A DNA stretch of 64,000 nucleotides from Glandiceps talaboti (lineage: Eukaryota; Hemichordata; Enteropneusta; Spengelidae). The notes beneath the pieces are model-generated. The model did no database searches, was not told where the DNA came from, and worked only from the letters and a program-made list of their open reading frames with translations. The stretch lies in assembly GCF_964340395.1 (NCBI RefSeq), contig NC_135553.1, positions 3,923,501 through 3,987,500 on the forward strand, written 5' to 3'. The position numbers were made by a program, and so were the translations under genes. This document shows positions 1-11,500 of this stretch, in pieces; the first letter of the stretch is position 1, and each line of letters starts with the position of its first letter.

Positions 1-39
1 AATGATATATTACATGTATATTGTATATTTTGATTTCAG

Positions 40-190
40 AGTGGTCGGTTTCATTACAAAGGGGTTTTCCAAGCTCTGAAGTCGATCTATGCCCTTGAAG
101 GAAGGAGAGGTGAGTGCATACATTGGTTGCATGACTTGTCAAAGGTGTTTGAAAATATTAAAATGTTTTATTTTATGTGACTGGGTATGT

Positions 191-232
<42 letters not shown>

Positions 233-2401
233 TAGATGGCAGTTTTGACAAATTTGTTTTCCTTAATACATGCAATATCCTCCTGTGTTTCCTACTTTAA
301 CGAAATAAATGTAGCTAAAATTATTGAAATGTATGTTACCTTAACAGGATTGTTCAGTGGAGCGACAGCAACTCTACTGCGTGATGTACCTTTCTCAGGA
401 CTCTATCTCATGTTCTATATACAGACAAAGAAATTTTTCAGTACAGGTAAGCAAACGAGGAAATGCGTTCAATGACGGTGAAAATAAAATTGGTGGTTTG
501 TGAGAAACCATTGTAGGTGATGCATAATTGCCATACTGACAAAGATGTTATAGAAACCAAGAATGAATTGTCAACCCAGCTGTATAATTGGGGACCTGGT
601 AGGATGTAGGTTGCAATGTGAAGGCTTTAATCCTATGCGCTTAAACGGCTGCAATGGATTGTATGCTCCCCGGGGAGTTGAGGAAGACTAAAGGGCCATT
701 GTGCCGTTCTGATCCGAGCCAGGGGTAATAATTGTAAAGCGTTTTGAGCACGGAGTGGGAAAGCGCTATATAAGAACCCAACATTATTATATCAGATGGT
801 GGTGTGAGTGAAAATGTGATGTCATGACAGAAACTAATCATCACTGTAGGCTCATCTGTTTTAGCAGCAAAATGTGTTTACAATGTTTGTCCATGTATAT
901 GTGTACTTTCAATTTCCAGTTATACAGTATTCTATGTACTCGTTTCAGACCAATACTCCAATAGTGCAATTCCTGTTCCTGTTGTACATTTTGGTTGTGG
1001 AGTGATAGCAGGCATCTTTGCATCAGGTCTTACACAACCGGCCGACGTAATCAAAACACACATGCAGCTCTACCCTAATAGATACACTGGTGTCTTCCAT
1101 GTTGTCAAGTCAATCATTCAGGTAGGATTGCTATCAAGGCTTCTAACTTTCAACTTTTATTGTCCAATATTAATTTTCATTCAATACTCATGACATATGG
1201 ATTGTGTCGCAATTCATCTTCACTTTTTAGTGACAAGGCACATTTTGTCACTGGTAATATCCTTAGGCCAAGAGATGAGAAATAAAATAGTAATACTGAA
1301 GCCTTCAGCAAGTGTTCAGAAAATTTGTTATGTCCATTCCTTTGAAACCACATCATGTAGTGTGAATTGTCTCAAAAAATAATGTTAAAGAAACAGATAT
1401 CCCTGTAAATGTAACTTCGGACTGAAAGTGATCATCACTGCTGTAGTAATGTGCAACAGTGTTTTTGGCTAAGATTTAGAACCCCATATTTCACAAGTTC
1501 CCTCTTCAGGTCAATTCAATGTAAAGGCTGGTGGTCATAGCAGGGTTAGGGTTTCAAGAAATTGATTTGATGGTAACAAAGGGAAAGGTGGTGAAAACTA
1601 TCTCCAAGACAGTAAAAACTTGTAATTCTGAGTGTTAGATAATGAATAACCATGACAACAATTAAACTGGTATTGCACACAGATACATGGACCATATGGT
1701 TTTCTACGTGGAATGCTGCCAAGATGTCTTAGAAGAACTCTAATGGCAGCCATGGCATGGACAGTGTATGAACAGGTGAAGTTTGTCATATATTTTCAAT
1801 GTTCATCAATCTTAGTTAACTTAAAGGCCACAGATTCAATCCCAGGTTCCTACATTACTGTTATCTTGTCATAATGAATCATATGGATTACATAGGATCA
1901 TTCTTTAGTTCTGGACCATCTTATCTGTAGATCTGCCAGACCACTGTTTTTCCTGTTTTTCATGTGAATCTTAATCTAAACTGGGTCTTGCATAAGCACT
2001 CAGAATTGTACATAGTTTTAGTAATCTGTACATATATGAAGTGAATTATGCAGTATTGATAATACAAGGCAAGGAGGTATTATATTTGCTCCAGGAGTTT
2101 GGGTGGGGGGAGGGGGGGGGGGTAGAGTACTCGTCAAGGCAAGCCTGATGAACACTGGCCCTAGTACAATGTTTACATGTTGTTGTTTATCCTATTCCCA
2201 TTTCTAATAAAATGAAGGAAACAAGACACATAGGATTAGAGAGATGTTACAGTTTATGTTGATAATATGTTAGAAGTTTCATTTTAATACAAATATATTA
2301 TCATATGTAACACTTCACACAGTGTTCAGATGTGCCCAATTTGATGTATATTTTTTGCTATGTTGATTTTGCAGGCAATGAAAAAATTTGGACTAAAATG
2401 A
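40..2401 (+). CDS. SLC25A38: Mitochondrial glycine carrier SLC25A38 (appoptosin), C-terminal half, five exons
   Basis: Coding exons are read at 40-109, 348-446, 949-1121, 1683-1775 and 2375-2401 (stop TGA 2399-2401); each has an AG acceptor and GT donor and the phases (0, 1, 1, 0, 0) join into 153 residues. The product matches the C-terminal half of SLC25A38: the run [15 protein letters not shown], the carrier signature [14 protein letters not shown] (Px[DE]xx[KR]), and [14 protein letters not shown] before a short end KKFGLK. The family is about 300 residues, so the N-terminal half lies left of the window. SLC25A38 proteins sit in the inner mitochondrial membrane and import glycine for 5-aminolevulinate and haem synthesis. 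The seen part covers the end of the second and all of the third carrier repeat. AATAAA at 3427 is a possible poly(A) signal. The first intron contains a TG repeat and the second a SINE. No defect is seen. The identification is from family knowledge and is firm. Confidence 0.93.
194..229. repeat. (TG)n microsatellite in SLC25A38 intron
   Basis: About 18 uninterrupted TG dinucleotides between the first two visible SLC25A38 exons. Confidence 0.9.
565..800 (+). repeat. SINE body and tail in SLC25A38 intron
   Basis: The stretch beginning CAGCTGTATAATTGGGGACC and ending AAGCGCTATATAAGAACCC followed by ATTATTAT has the look of the body and tail of a tRNA-derived SINE widespread in marine invertebrates. 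A clear A/B-box head is not seen, so the copy is probably 5'-truncated. It lies in the intron between exons 348-446 and 949-1121. Confidence 0.55.
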
Positions 2402-4530
2402 TAACTTTCAAATGAAGACAAAATGGAAAGCTGTTAAACAGTGTGTGCTCAGCTAACAGGATCATGGATGGTCATCAAATGACTACTGATCATTACTGAG
2501 TCCATAAACTATAGTCAGTTTTTTTGTACTTTGTGGTGTTACCACACACTGGTCTCCTTAAGAATCCTTAAGAGACCAGTAATAACGTTAGTTGCCGATT
2601 ACAGACCAGGAACAGAACATGTGGTGGCTGGTTTGGTACAATTCTTACACAAAATGAAATGATTTCAATGATTTTATTTATATCATTATCAAGATAGATT
2701 AGAAATTTTGTTATCTATAAAACTTGACAGAGTTCTGGCTATCAACATAGTCAAGCCAGCTAGCCTAGTCTCAGGGCTAATAATTAGCATGATCAGAATT
2801 CAGTCGGGCTTTGGCATCCTTACAATCTTCCTTGTTCAAGGCAAACTACTCCATACTCTTACATGTTGATTGTGACACGTATGGAGATTTTGAGAATATC
2901 GTCCTAGCGGACTGAATCGTTGGACACTGTGAAAGGAACTTGGTCAACAGTTTAAGGAAGACTGAATCAAGTCATACCATGAATTTAACAGAAAGAAGAT
3001 ATGTTTAACATTTTATTATGTACATTCAACTTATGACTGATATTTTTGAGTTTACTAAATCATTTATTCCTGAAGTCTTACACATTTACAGACCAAGTCT
3101 CGAAGGATTTTAGGAACAGGTCTCCTTCATATATTTAAAATATCGAATCATGCTGTAACAGACGTAGGAAAAATTGTGTCTACTGTAGTGATTTTGAAAT
3201 GGCTACTATCGGATAAGAAAGAAGGAGAAATATTATGTCTTAATATGTACCATCAATTAATTACATCAGTACACACATATCCTGCTAGTAGTTGTACTGC
3301 ACTGAAATACTTGGTGTGTTTTTTTTAAATTGCATACCTGTATACCACCAATGTGCATGTCAATGGTCCATGTTCTTAAAATCAGGCTAACGTTTGACTC
3401 TGATTTTTGTGTATGAAATTATATGTAATAAAAAATATTAGTATAAGTTAATTATGGCCATTGAAATTAATCAAATTATCTTAAACTCAATCACATTTGT
3501 ACATGTTTACTTGTGAAACTTGAAAGTAAAAACTGTATATATCGATATCGGTATTCACACATTCATCATAGCATCTAGTACATGTATCTCTCATATTTTA
3601 ACTTTTGAACAAAGATTTATGAGATTGTCTGCAATTGAGGGTCACAGTATTCAAGGTCCTGTTGCTCTGTTCCGAGAATATTTTGATGGACAGATGATGT
3701 CAACTTACTTCTTGATAAGGAGATATTGGCTACCTGGTAATATGTATGCAATGCTATTGAGAATCAGTTTATATTCTCGTTCAAAAGGAGGGGTGGGAGT
3801 CAGGAGTCTGTTGGGGGAGGGGGTTCGGGAATTTATATTCTCAGCTAACAGGGTGTGAATCAAGAGTTATAGTCCCATAGTCTAGTCTATTGGGTGGGGG
3901 TGGAGGGGGGTTCAGGAGTTAATATTTTGTTTTGGATTGTAACAATATACATACATTTGAGGTTTACTATTAACTTGAATTGGTGTTGTACAGGTTATGA
4001 TACATATTTTTTGTTTTTCAGTAAATATTTTTACGTAATATTATGTCATGTATATTTTCATGTGGTATATTTTCTTTTAACTTTTACATAGTTAAATAGT
4101 GTTGTAATTCTAACGTAATCATATTGTCAATAATTAAGATTAAAATAAGATTTGAAATTTTTTTTTCCCGTCATATACCTCAAATTTTTACAAATGTTGC
4201 AATTTTCATGAAAACTCAGTCTTGCAAAGATGGATTTTTGTCTTTATTTTTTTTTTAGTTTCAAAATTTCAGCTCTTGCTAGTGTCTCTTTTTATGTGCA
4301 TGTCTTGTATAATTTTAAATTCTTCAGATATATTGTACATAGATACAAATAATAGACATGCAACACTTTCTCAGTTACTTGTGTTTACAAACTAAGTAGG
4401 TTTTAACTCTGCTGTCAGCACAGAGTTTAAGGATTAGGTTGACTCCGTCATCTGTCATCAACTTTTGTACTTTCATCTTCTCCTTTAAAACTGCATGGTC
4501 ATTTTGACCTGACATTTGGTGTGAAGGTGT
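2402..4530. other. SLC25A38 3' UTR and intergenic DNA without a supported gene
   Basis: AT-rich sequence holding the likely 3' UTR (AATAAA at 3427), a small hairpin at about 2549-2582 with arms ACTGGTCTC, G-rich patches near 2100 and 3790-3910, and no reading frame with recognisable protein features. A 112-codon open frame near 3520 starts on TTG and resembles nothing. Confidence 0.6.
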
Positions 4531-4760
4531 CATTTGATTAGCAAGTATAAGCAGATATAAGTTTGTTCAAGACAAATTGGGTCATTAATAAGCAAATTAG
4601 GCTAAAAATAGTAAAAATGAATCAAAAAATCTTCTCCAAAACTACTGGGCCAATTGAGTTGAAATTTCTTGTGTAGGTGTCTTGGGATGAGCAGATATAA
4701 GGCTGTTCAAGACAAGTTTATTAGGTTATTAATATGCAAATTAGGGGTAAAAATAGAATT
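4530..4760. repeat. Duplicated dispersed-repeat monomer
   Basis: Two degenerate copies of a unit containing GCAGATATAAG..GTTCAAGACAA..ATTAATA.GCAAATTAGG..TAAAAATAG lie at about 4545-4620 and 4688-4755. In reverse, the same kind of motif (CCTAATTTGCATAT) begins the tandem-monomer element at 33.8 kb, so this is probably a fragment of that family. Confidence 0.5.
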
Positions 4761-6449
4761 TTTATAAAATGGTGACCATAATATAAAAGTACAATATTTT
4801 ACCAACTTTCCGTGTGAAATGTGTACTATAGTGTGTGAGTAACCACTTAATTACTTTGCTAAAACAAAAAGCTACATAGTGGAAGAGCTGAACAGCAGAA
4901 CCACTTCTACATATGTTACAAAAAAACAACAACAACGGAGCTATTCTGACCGATAGGTTGCTTGTTTCTTTTTTGTAAACATGAGTTTGACCTACATCCC
5001 TTTGCATGTCATCTCACGTTCTCGCAAATAATTCTCTACCCTCACATGCTGTCTTGTATGTAAGACAACGGTTACTACTTTGTATTTGTGAAGTTTATAA
5101 ATCCTTACATTTCATCACACATTCTTGTGAATAATATTCAATCCATGCTTGCATGTATTATGTATGACTTCAGCTTTGTTGTTTGCTATAAACTCCAAGA
5201 AACACAAACTGTAAACATGTGTAACTGATTATGCGGAAAGAAATAATCAGATTTATGGAGGTGCTAACTATCATATCGTCTTTGCAACACATCTTTAAAA
5301 ACGTTCAGTACACAAGGTTGCTATGAATGATATTATTCAGTACTGATGAGAGTGAAAACTGGTCTCTAGTACTTCAATCATTGCAGCTGATATTGACAGA
5401 ATATTTAATTTAATATGTGTATCGCTGTGTTGCTGCAAGGATGGTGTAAAAAATACAATTAAAAGAATTTGCTTTCTTCTATACTATGATAAACTTGATG
5501 ACACACAACAAGTTTGACATAAAACCTGTCCTTCAACACAGGTTATGTCTATCTTGTTCTGTGCCATTAGTTGATGATCTACAACAACTACAGTACAAAT
5601 GGTGTTGCCATGGTGTTTCACTCATGTGACACTCAGACCACTTTAGTAGACCACTATAGTTCTCTATTGTGGTCTGAGAGTGACATGACATTTTTTACAC
5701 ACTCGGACAATTTCAAATTCAAAAGAAACAATTATAGAGGTGCCTCACACAGGGGATGTAAAAGTAGACAGGCAAATTAACACTTGAGTATCAGTTGGAA
5801 AGTAAACAGTTGCAGTCATTAAAATCATCAAGTCCATATGTATTTTTTTTCAGCAGAAGTGTGTTTCTGCTGCTCTGTAAAAGAAATTGTCTGTGATTGG
5901 GTAAAGGATCATGTATTCTCTGTGTTCAGTGTCTTTATTATTATTATGTAGATTTGAAATGCGTCTGTCTGTCTTTGTGTTGGAAATATCATGTCACACG
6001 AGTGAAACACCAAGCCAACGTCATTTCTATTGTAAAAGTGCAGATAAAGAGACAAGTATTATATTGATAGCAAACTTTTTGACATGTTACAGAGATTTTG
6101 TTTGTTAAGTATACTTACATTGTATTTTGAAGAATCTTTATAACTGTACAGTTTCACTGTTGCCCTTAAACAACTTGAACAGTTACACTGATTGGTGGTT
6201 GCAATATATAAAATAAAAGTTACGTGTATCCTTTAACTTTTGTCTGGAAGCCTACCTACAGTGTCCTTTTAGTTTAGTTTTACATCAGCTCAGACCATGT
6301 GGTTTGAGACATCAGTAATAATGTGAGTAAATGACGTTCTTATGGTATATATGAGGATACGACACCAATTCAATATCATATTGGGGAAGGTCTAAATCAT
6401 ATCATACCCTACAAACTCCTACACCACTTTTATACAATCTTATTAATAT
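4761..6449. other. Intergenic DNA, no supported gene
   Basis: AT-rich sequence with a hairpin at about 5631-5684 built from CTCAGACCACT and its complement. Short open frames here lack splice sites and family features. The far right part, from about 6310, may hold a further degraded portion of the pseudogene that follows. Confidence 0.5.
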
Positions 6450-6948
6450 TATGTATCACTTCAGAAGAAGAAAATCCAAAGTGATGTGCCATCTATGATT
6501 GCATGGTGAGCTGTTAAAACAAAGCCTGTCTTGTAATATCTAGTCTCGGTTTCTTCTGACTTCTGAACATCCTCCCAATACCCTTGTAGTAGTTTGCATC
6601 TCCACAATGGTCCTTGACTAGAGTTAGGGGGTGTCTTAAAACTCTTGCAAAATCACCTTGCACCAGTCAACCACGCCTCCATAGACTGTCTGTAGATCTA
6701 AAGCATCCCTTCACATTTACTATGTCTTGGAAATACTTCATAATATCATTATCATCTTGTACAGCAATAATATGAACTCTGAGGGAATTATGACGTTGCC
6801 TAACCATATCCAATGCTGTGTACATATGTTTTTCTGTCAGTTCAAGTTTACATTTTAGCAATACAACAACAGATCGATGGAAATACGTCCCCTTCCATAT
6901 AAAAAACACTCATGGCCATCTAGTCTTCGATAATATTCACGTCTTGGA
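6450..6948 (-). pseudogene. Relic of a condensation-domain (CAT-fold acyltransferase) gene
   Basis: Read on the minus strand, a single contiguous stretch encodes successive pieces of a condensation/acetyltransferase domain in different frames. From right to left these are CPRREYYRRLDGHEC, then KGTYFHRSVVVLLKCKLEL with ALDMVRQRHNSLRVHI (the usual 'rH..LR' helix), then LQTVYGGVVDWCKVILQEF, then GPLWRCKLL and TGFVLTAHHAIIDGTSLWIF. The last piece contains HHAIIDG at 6488-6508, a perfect HHxxxDG, the catalytic motif of condensation domains and related acyltransferases. About three frame changes separate the pieces: one in the T-run near 6900, one near 6700 and one near 6620. No splice sites explain them, so the gene looks dead. 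The right end abuts a 60-bp tandem array, which may have cut off the upstream part. The original substrate cannot be told. Assembly error is a weaker alternative. Confidence 0.72.
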
Positions 6949-6949
6949 C

Positions 6950-7242
6950 ACAGTCACTTGTGAGCTAATATTCTATTCAAGGATGGTCCTGATACAAAAT
7001 GATAAGACCACATTCACTTGTGAGCTAATATTCTATTCAAGGATCTTCCTGATACAAAATAATAAGACCACAGTCACTTGTGAGCTAATATTCTATTCAA
7101 GGATCTTCCTGATACAAAATAATAAGACCACAGTCACTTGTGAGCTAATATTCTATTCAAGGATCTTCCTGATACATAATAATAAGACCACAGTCACTTG
7201 TGAGCTAATATTCTATTCAAGGATCTTCCTGATACAAAATAG
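6950..7242. repeat. 60-bp tandem array, about five copies
   Basis: A unit containing TGAGCTAATATTCTATTCAA, GGATCTTCCTGATACAAAAT and AATAAGACCACAGTCACTTG repeats nearly five times with very few differences. Because 60 is divisible by three, the array is open on the plus strand and would encode a 20-residue repeat, but there is no start context or homology to support translation. A single degenerate copy of the unit occurs near 34700-34790, followed by sequence similar to 7240-7300, so the unit belongs to a dispersed element that expanded here. Confidence 0.85.
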
Positions 7243-7963
7243 TGGCGGTATTAGGTATTTACAAATGTTTTTTAAAATATTGTCACCGACTCACCGTTGC
7301 TCACTCCCTAAACAACAAAATCGAAAATAAACGGCACTAAATAAAGGAAATAGAAGTAAATAAAGAAATCGAGCAGTATTTGCCACAGATTTTAATCAGA
7401 TTGGAAATAGTTCTGCTATTTATTTTTTGTTTGTTACATAAATGGTACAGGAGATCAACTATGCTACAAGTACATGAATAACCATAGCAGTGAAGTTTTT
7501 GTGGTTACCAAGTCACCATCACCTATGAACCTAGCCAAAACTTCCCTAAAACACATCTCACATCATCACAATCTTATGGCTTCAAAAGAAATTTCTTCAT
7601 TCTATGAGTGGTAAAAATTGTTCACTGCTATAGTTGTCATTCATGATGGTGGTAGAATTGGGGGGGGGTTTTTGCCAGCCAATAGGGTGTATCAATGGCA
7701 AGTGTGATAAAAATAGAAATTGACTACTATCAACTTGGTATGAACAAATCTCAATAGACTCAACACCAAATATCAAAGCAATTCGACCACCGGTTTCAGA
7801 GAAGAAGTCAAAAATATCATTTTGACTGTAAAATACAAAAAATTGCTAAAAAGAGAAACTGACTCATCAATTTGGCATGGACTAATCTGGAAACACTCCT
7901 TAAAGCCACATGCACACCAAATATCAAAGCAATTCGACCAATGGTTTCAGAGAAGTCGTAATG

Positions 7964-8001
<38 letters not shown>

Positions 8002-8533
8002 TGGGAAATAACTAATAGTTTTAAAACTTTCAACGTGGTGGCAGTGGTGGGATTAAAAAAATGGTGGACTGAAAAAAAAACATTTATTCTGGGACTAGTG
8101 TCCTGTTCCATGTCTGACAACATTTAACCCGTTTAAAAAAGAAAAATATGTTTTCACAAGGGGGGGGGGGGGGGGGGGGGGGGTCATGTTTTACGCAAAA
8201 ACCTGGACCTGATTTCCTCCGGTCCTCCTCGGCCTCCCTTGAAGTCAGTGTCCTTAGATAACCCCAAGAATTAAATAGCGCCCCCAACGACTACAATCTG
8301 GCGTCATAAGCTCTCTGTTCACCTCCCTGAGTTTTCGTGTTTTGGGATATTTTCCGGCCTGGTGTATGGACACCCGTCATGTCGTTCAACTTAGCAACTC
8401 TGTGAACGGAATCGATGATATTACGGATTTTCACCAAACTGGGACTCAATTTAACAAATGTGCTGAGTATGTGCCATCCTGAGCAAACGTAACACGGAAG
8501 TACGCAGGTAATTTCTTAGGCCCAGGGATCGGA
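7243..8533. other. Intergenic DNA and probable TIR-A 5' region
   Basis: It contains two approximately 150-bp monomers of a dispersed element (7735-7960, both with CCAAATATCAAAGCAATTCG) ending in (TAG)n at 7963-8000, and a G-run at 8160-8183. From about 8200 the sequence is less AT-rich and is the likely promoter/5' UTR of the following TIR gene; no TATA box is evident. The monomer-plus-microsatellite layout matches the element at 33.8-34.3 kb. Confidence 0.55.
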
Positions 8534-11500
8534 ATGATGATGCCAAGCGTAAGGTACAAGTATGACTTCACTGTTATATTTAATACCGTCTCAGAAAATG
8601 ACAGTAAATTCGCGGAAACATTTGTAGAGCAAATCGAGACAAAATACGGAAAGAAGGGCTTCCTGAGGGGCAGAAATTTCGTCCCTGGTTTAAAACCGGA
8701 TATCTTAGAATACGTTTTGCACAACTGTGAAAGGGTATTTATAGTTTACAGTCAAGATACCAATGAACAAGTCAACTATGAGGGCAATATGGCACTAGAA
8801 AAATATCTAGAAGAAGACAAACCTGAAAACCGGGAACGTATAATTCCATTGGTTAGCGACAGCAAAGGAAGAGTTCCACCCTTTCTACGATGTTACAATA
8901 AAATTGAATATCTGAAGAACGGCACTGAAAATAAATATTTCTGGGACAACATACAATCAGTAGTTAGCTCACCGATCGGAACTTCACTTCCGGGAAGAGA
9001 TTGCCATGCACTGACTAAAAGTGTAACTCTGAATGGTAAGATGATAATTTTTCTTTGTTTTAGAAATATCATAACTAATAAATTCCTTTTATAACAGTAT
9101 TTGTACCGTTACACGTGATATTGCAAAGTGTTCAAACTCTGATTAGTCGAACTCTATCATGGCATGTAAGTATCTTCCATTGTCATGGCAACGTCACTAA
9201 TTCATTAATTAAAAGTGGTTGAAATGCATGACATCAGATGTAGACTCTTGTTTACCATAAAAGGGTAGCAACTCATTGACATGTAGAATATTTAGGGAAT
9301 TTTAATTTTTTAATTTTTTAAATACATGTTTGGTTAAAACTTAAATATATAACACCAGGACATCAACATTGGCCCATATGGATGAGAATTGGGTATTTAT
9401 TTTGGATTTTAAACTGAACAAACAAATCTTCTGTGTTTTTCTACTTAAAAAAACATTGAACACCATACATGAAGTTGTTGTAAATTGCATGCAAACAATT
9501 TCAAACTATGTAAAATGTTATTGTACGTTACATACAGTATTCAAATTAGCTGATAGCATGGCATGGCGTGACATGTCAGATCTTACAGACTATAGTTTTT
9601 TGAAAATGCAGTCTTTATGGGGAGGTGTGGGGATACTATGGCTGTTGCATTAAAATGGGGAGGGGGGAGGACGATTGTCATATTGAGAAAACCTGGATGT
9701 TGAACTATATAAAAGTTATGCCTACCCCATTAGAAATGGTCAACCCTATATGTGCTCGGGTACATTACGGTCTGTGATTGTGTATAAAAACAATAATATG
9801 GTTAAAAGGTAAGATAGCATCTCCTAAACACTATGAAATTAACACCAGTCTTCACTACATAATATTCTTTTGAATGCTAGTGAAAAGTTTTTCTGTATGC
9901 AAAATTTGGTGATGACGTCATCATTTAAGTATCAAAACTTGCACGTTTTGGAACTATCAAAACCGGGAGGACAAAGACTCCAGAAATCGCCGAATTGAGA
10001 CATTATACATTATTTTCGATTGTTATGTTACAATATCTAGGTAGAAAGAAATTTCTAAATTAATCATTTTTTAGTAAATTTGATGTTGAAGTTACCATTG
10101 TTATGCAAATATAGGTAAAAAATAAAGATAATTAGTCATACAACGAAAATGAGTAATTTAGAAATTTCTTTCTACCTAGATATTGTAGCATAACAATCGA
10201 AAATAATGTATAATGTCTCAATATGGCGATTCCTGGAGTCTTTGTCCTCCCGGTTTTGATAGTTCCAAAACGTGCAATATTTTATACTTAAATGATGACG
10301 TCATCACCAAATTTTGCATACAGAAAACAATTTCACTAGCATTCAAAAGAATATTATGTAGTGAAGGACTGGTGTTAATTTCATAGCGTTTGGGAGATGC
10401 TATCTTACGTTTTAACCATATCATTGTTTTTATACACAATCACAGACCGTAATGTACCCGAGTGCTAGACTAGGAATACTGCTCATGAATTATGAAGAGA
10501 CACATGCATGGTACATCATAATATAATCCAAGCCAAGACATGGATGACACTACTGATTTACAACATGCACTTGTCCACAAAGTAAGAATGTTTAATAGCA
10601 ATATTTAAATTGAAATTGAAATGTATTAACATATTGATGTTCCAGGTGTGTTTATCCGACCGAATCGGACCGACTTCATTGGAAATGGTATATAAGTGTA
10701 CCATGCTGGGTGGGGCCCATGTCCTCGCTGTTCTCATTGATGAATTAATTAACAACATCTGTTCACAAAGTAACAATTTTTAATTAATAGCATCATTTCT
10801 TGTTTTTCTTTCTAACTGTGACAGCTGAACAGCCAATGAGTGTTGCTTATGACGCAGGAAATGGCCAAGAACAGCCAATGAGACCTGCTTTATATGAAGT
10901 GGGAAATGGCCAAGAAAATATACCGTTTGCAGGTAAGGTTTGCATCTCAGTGTTACCATAGAAAAGGCATTAGAACCATCATATAATTGAAAAACACCAT
11001 TCCTCTATTTACAAAACACCACGAAGAACAGAGAAAATAATGATTTCATTACAGTCAAAGTAAATGCCAAAGTCACATACTCTTCCAACAACTAAAATGT
11101 ATATTAAAGGGGAACATCACTCCATGAAATAAATGGGTTCTGAAGAGTCATTTCATGATTTTACATCACCCACAATTACTTGCTATTTCAGAAAAATATC
11201 AAGTTCATCTTATGCCTTATAGGCTATCTTTGCCATGGGCCAGTGCAGGATGGCAGTCATATGTATTCATGGGTGCACAACAAATATTCATAACTCCTCA
11301 GTGCTTACTCCCTTCATTGTAAAACATTTCTTGTGATGTTTCTCTGAAATTGCAAGAAATTGTAGGTGATGTAAAATGATGAAATGACTCTGAAGAGCCC
11401 ATACTAGTATTTCATGGAAATGGAGTGGCGTTCCCCTTTAAAGGAACATAAGTTAAATTCCCTTATAATGTTTTTTCCCCTTGCTGATTATAGATTCAGA

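Noticed and set aside
3520-3858. 112-codon plus-strand frame downstream of SLC25A38
   Set aside because: Starts on TTG, has low-complexity Gly-rich content and no homology that I recognise.
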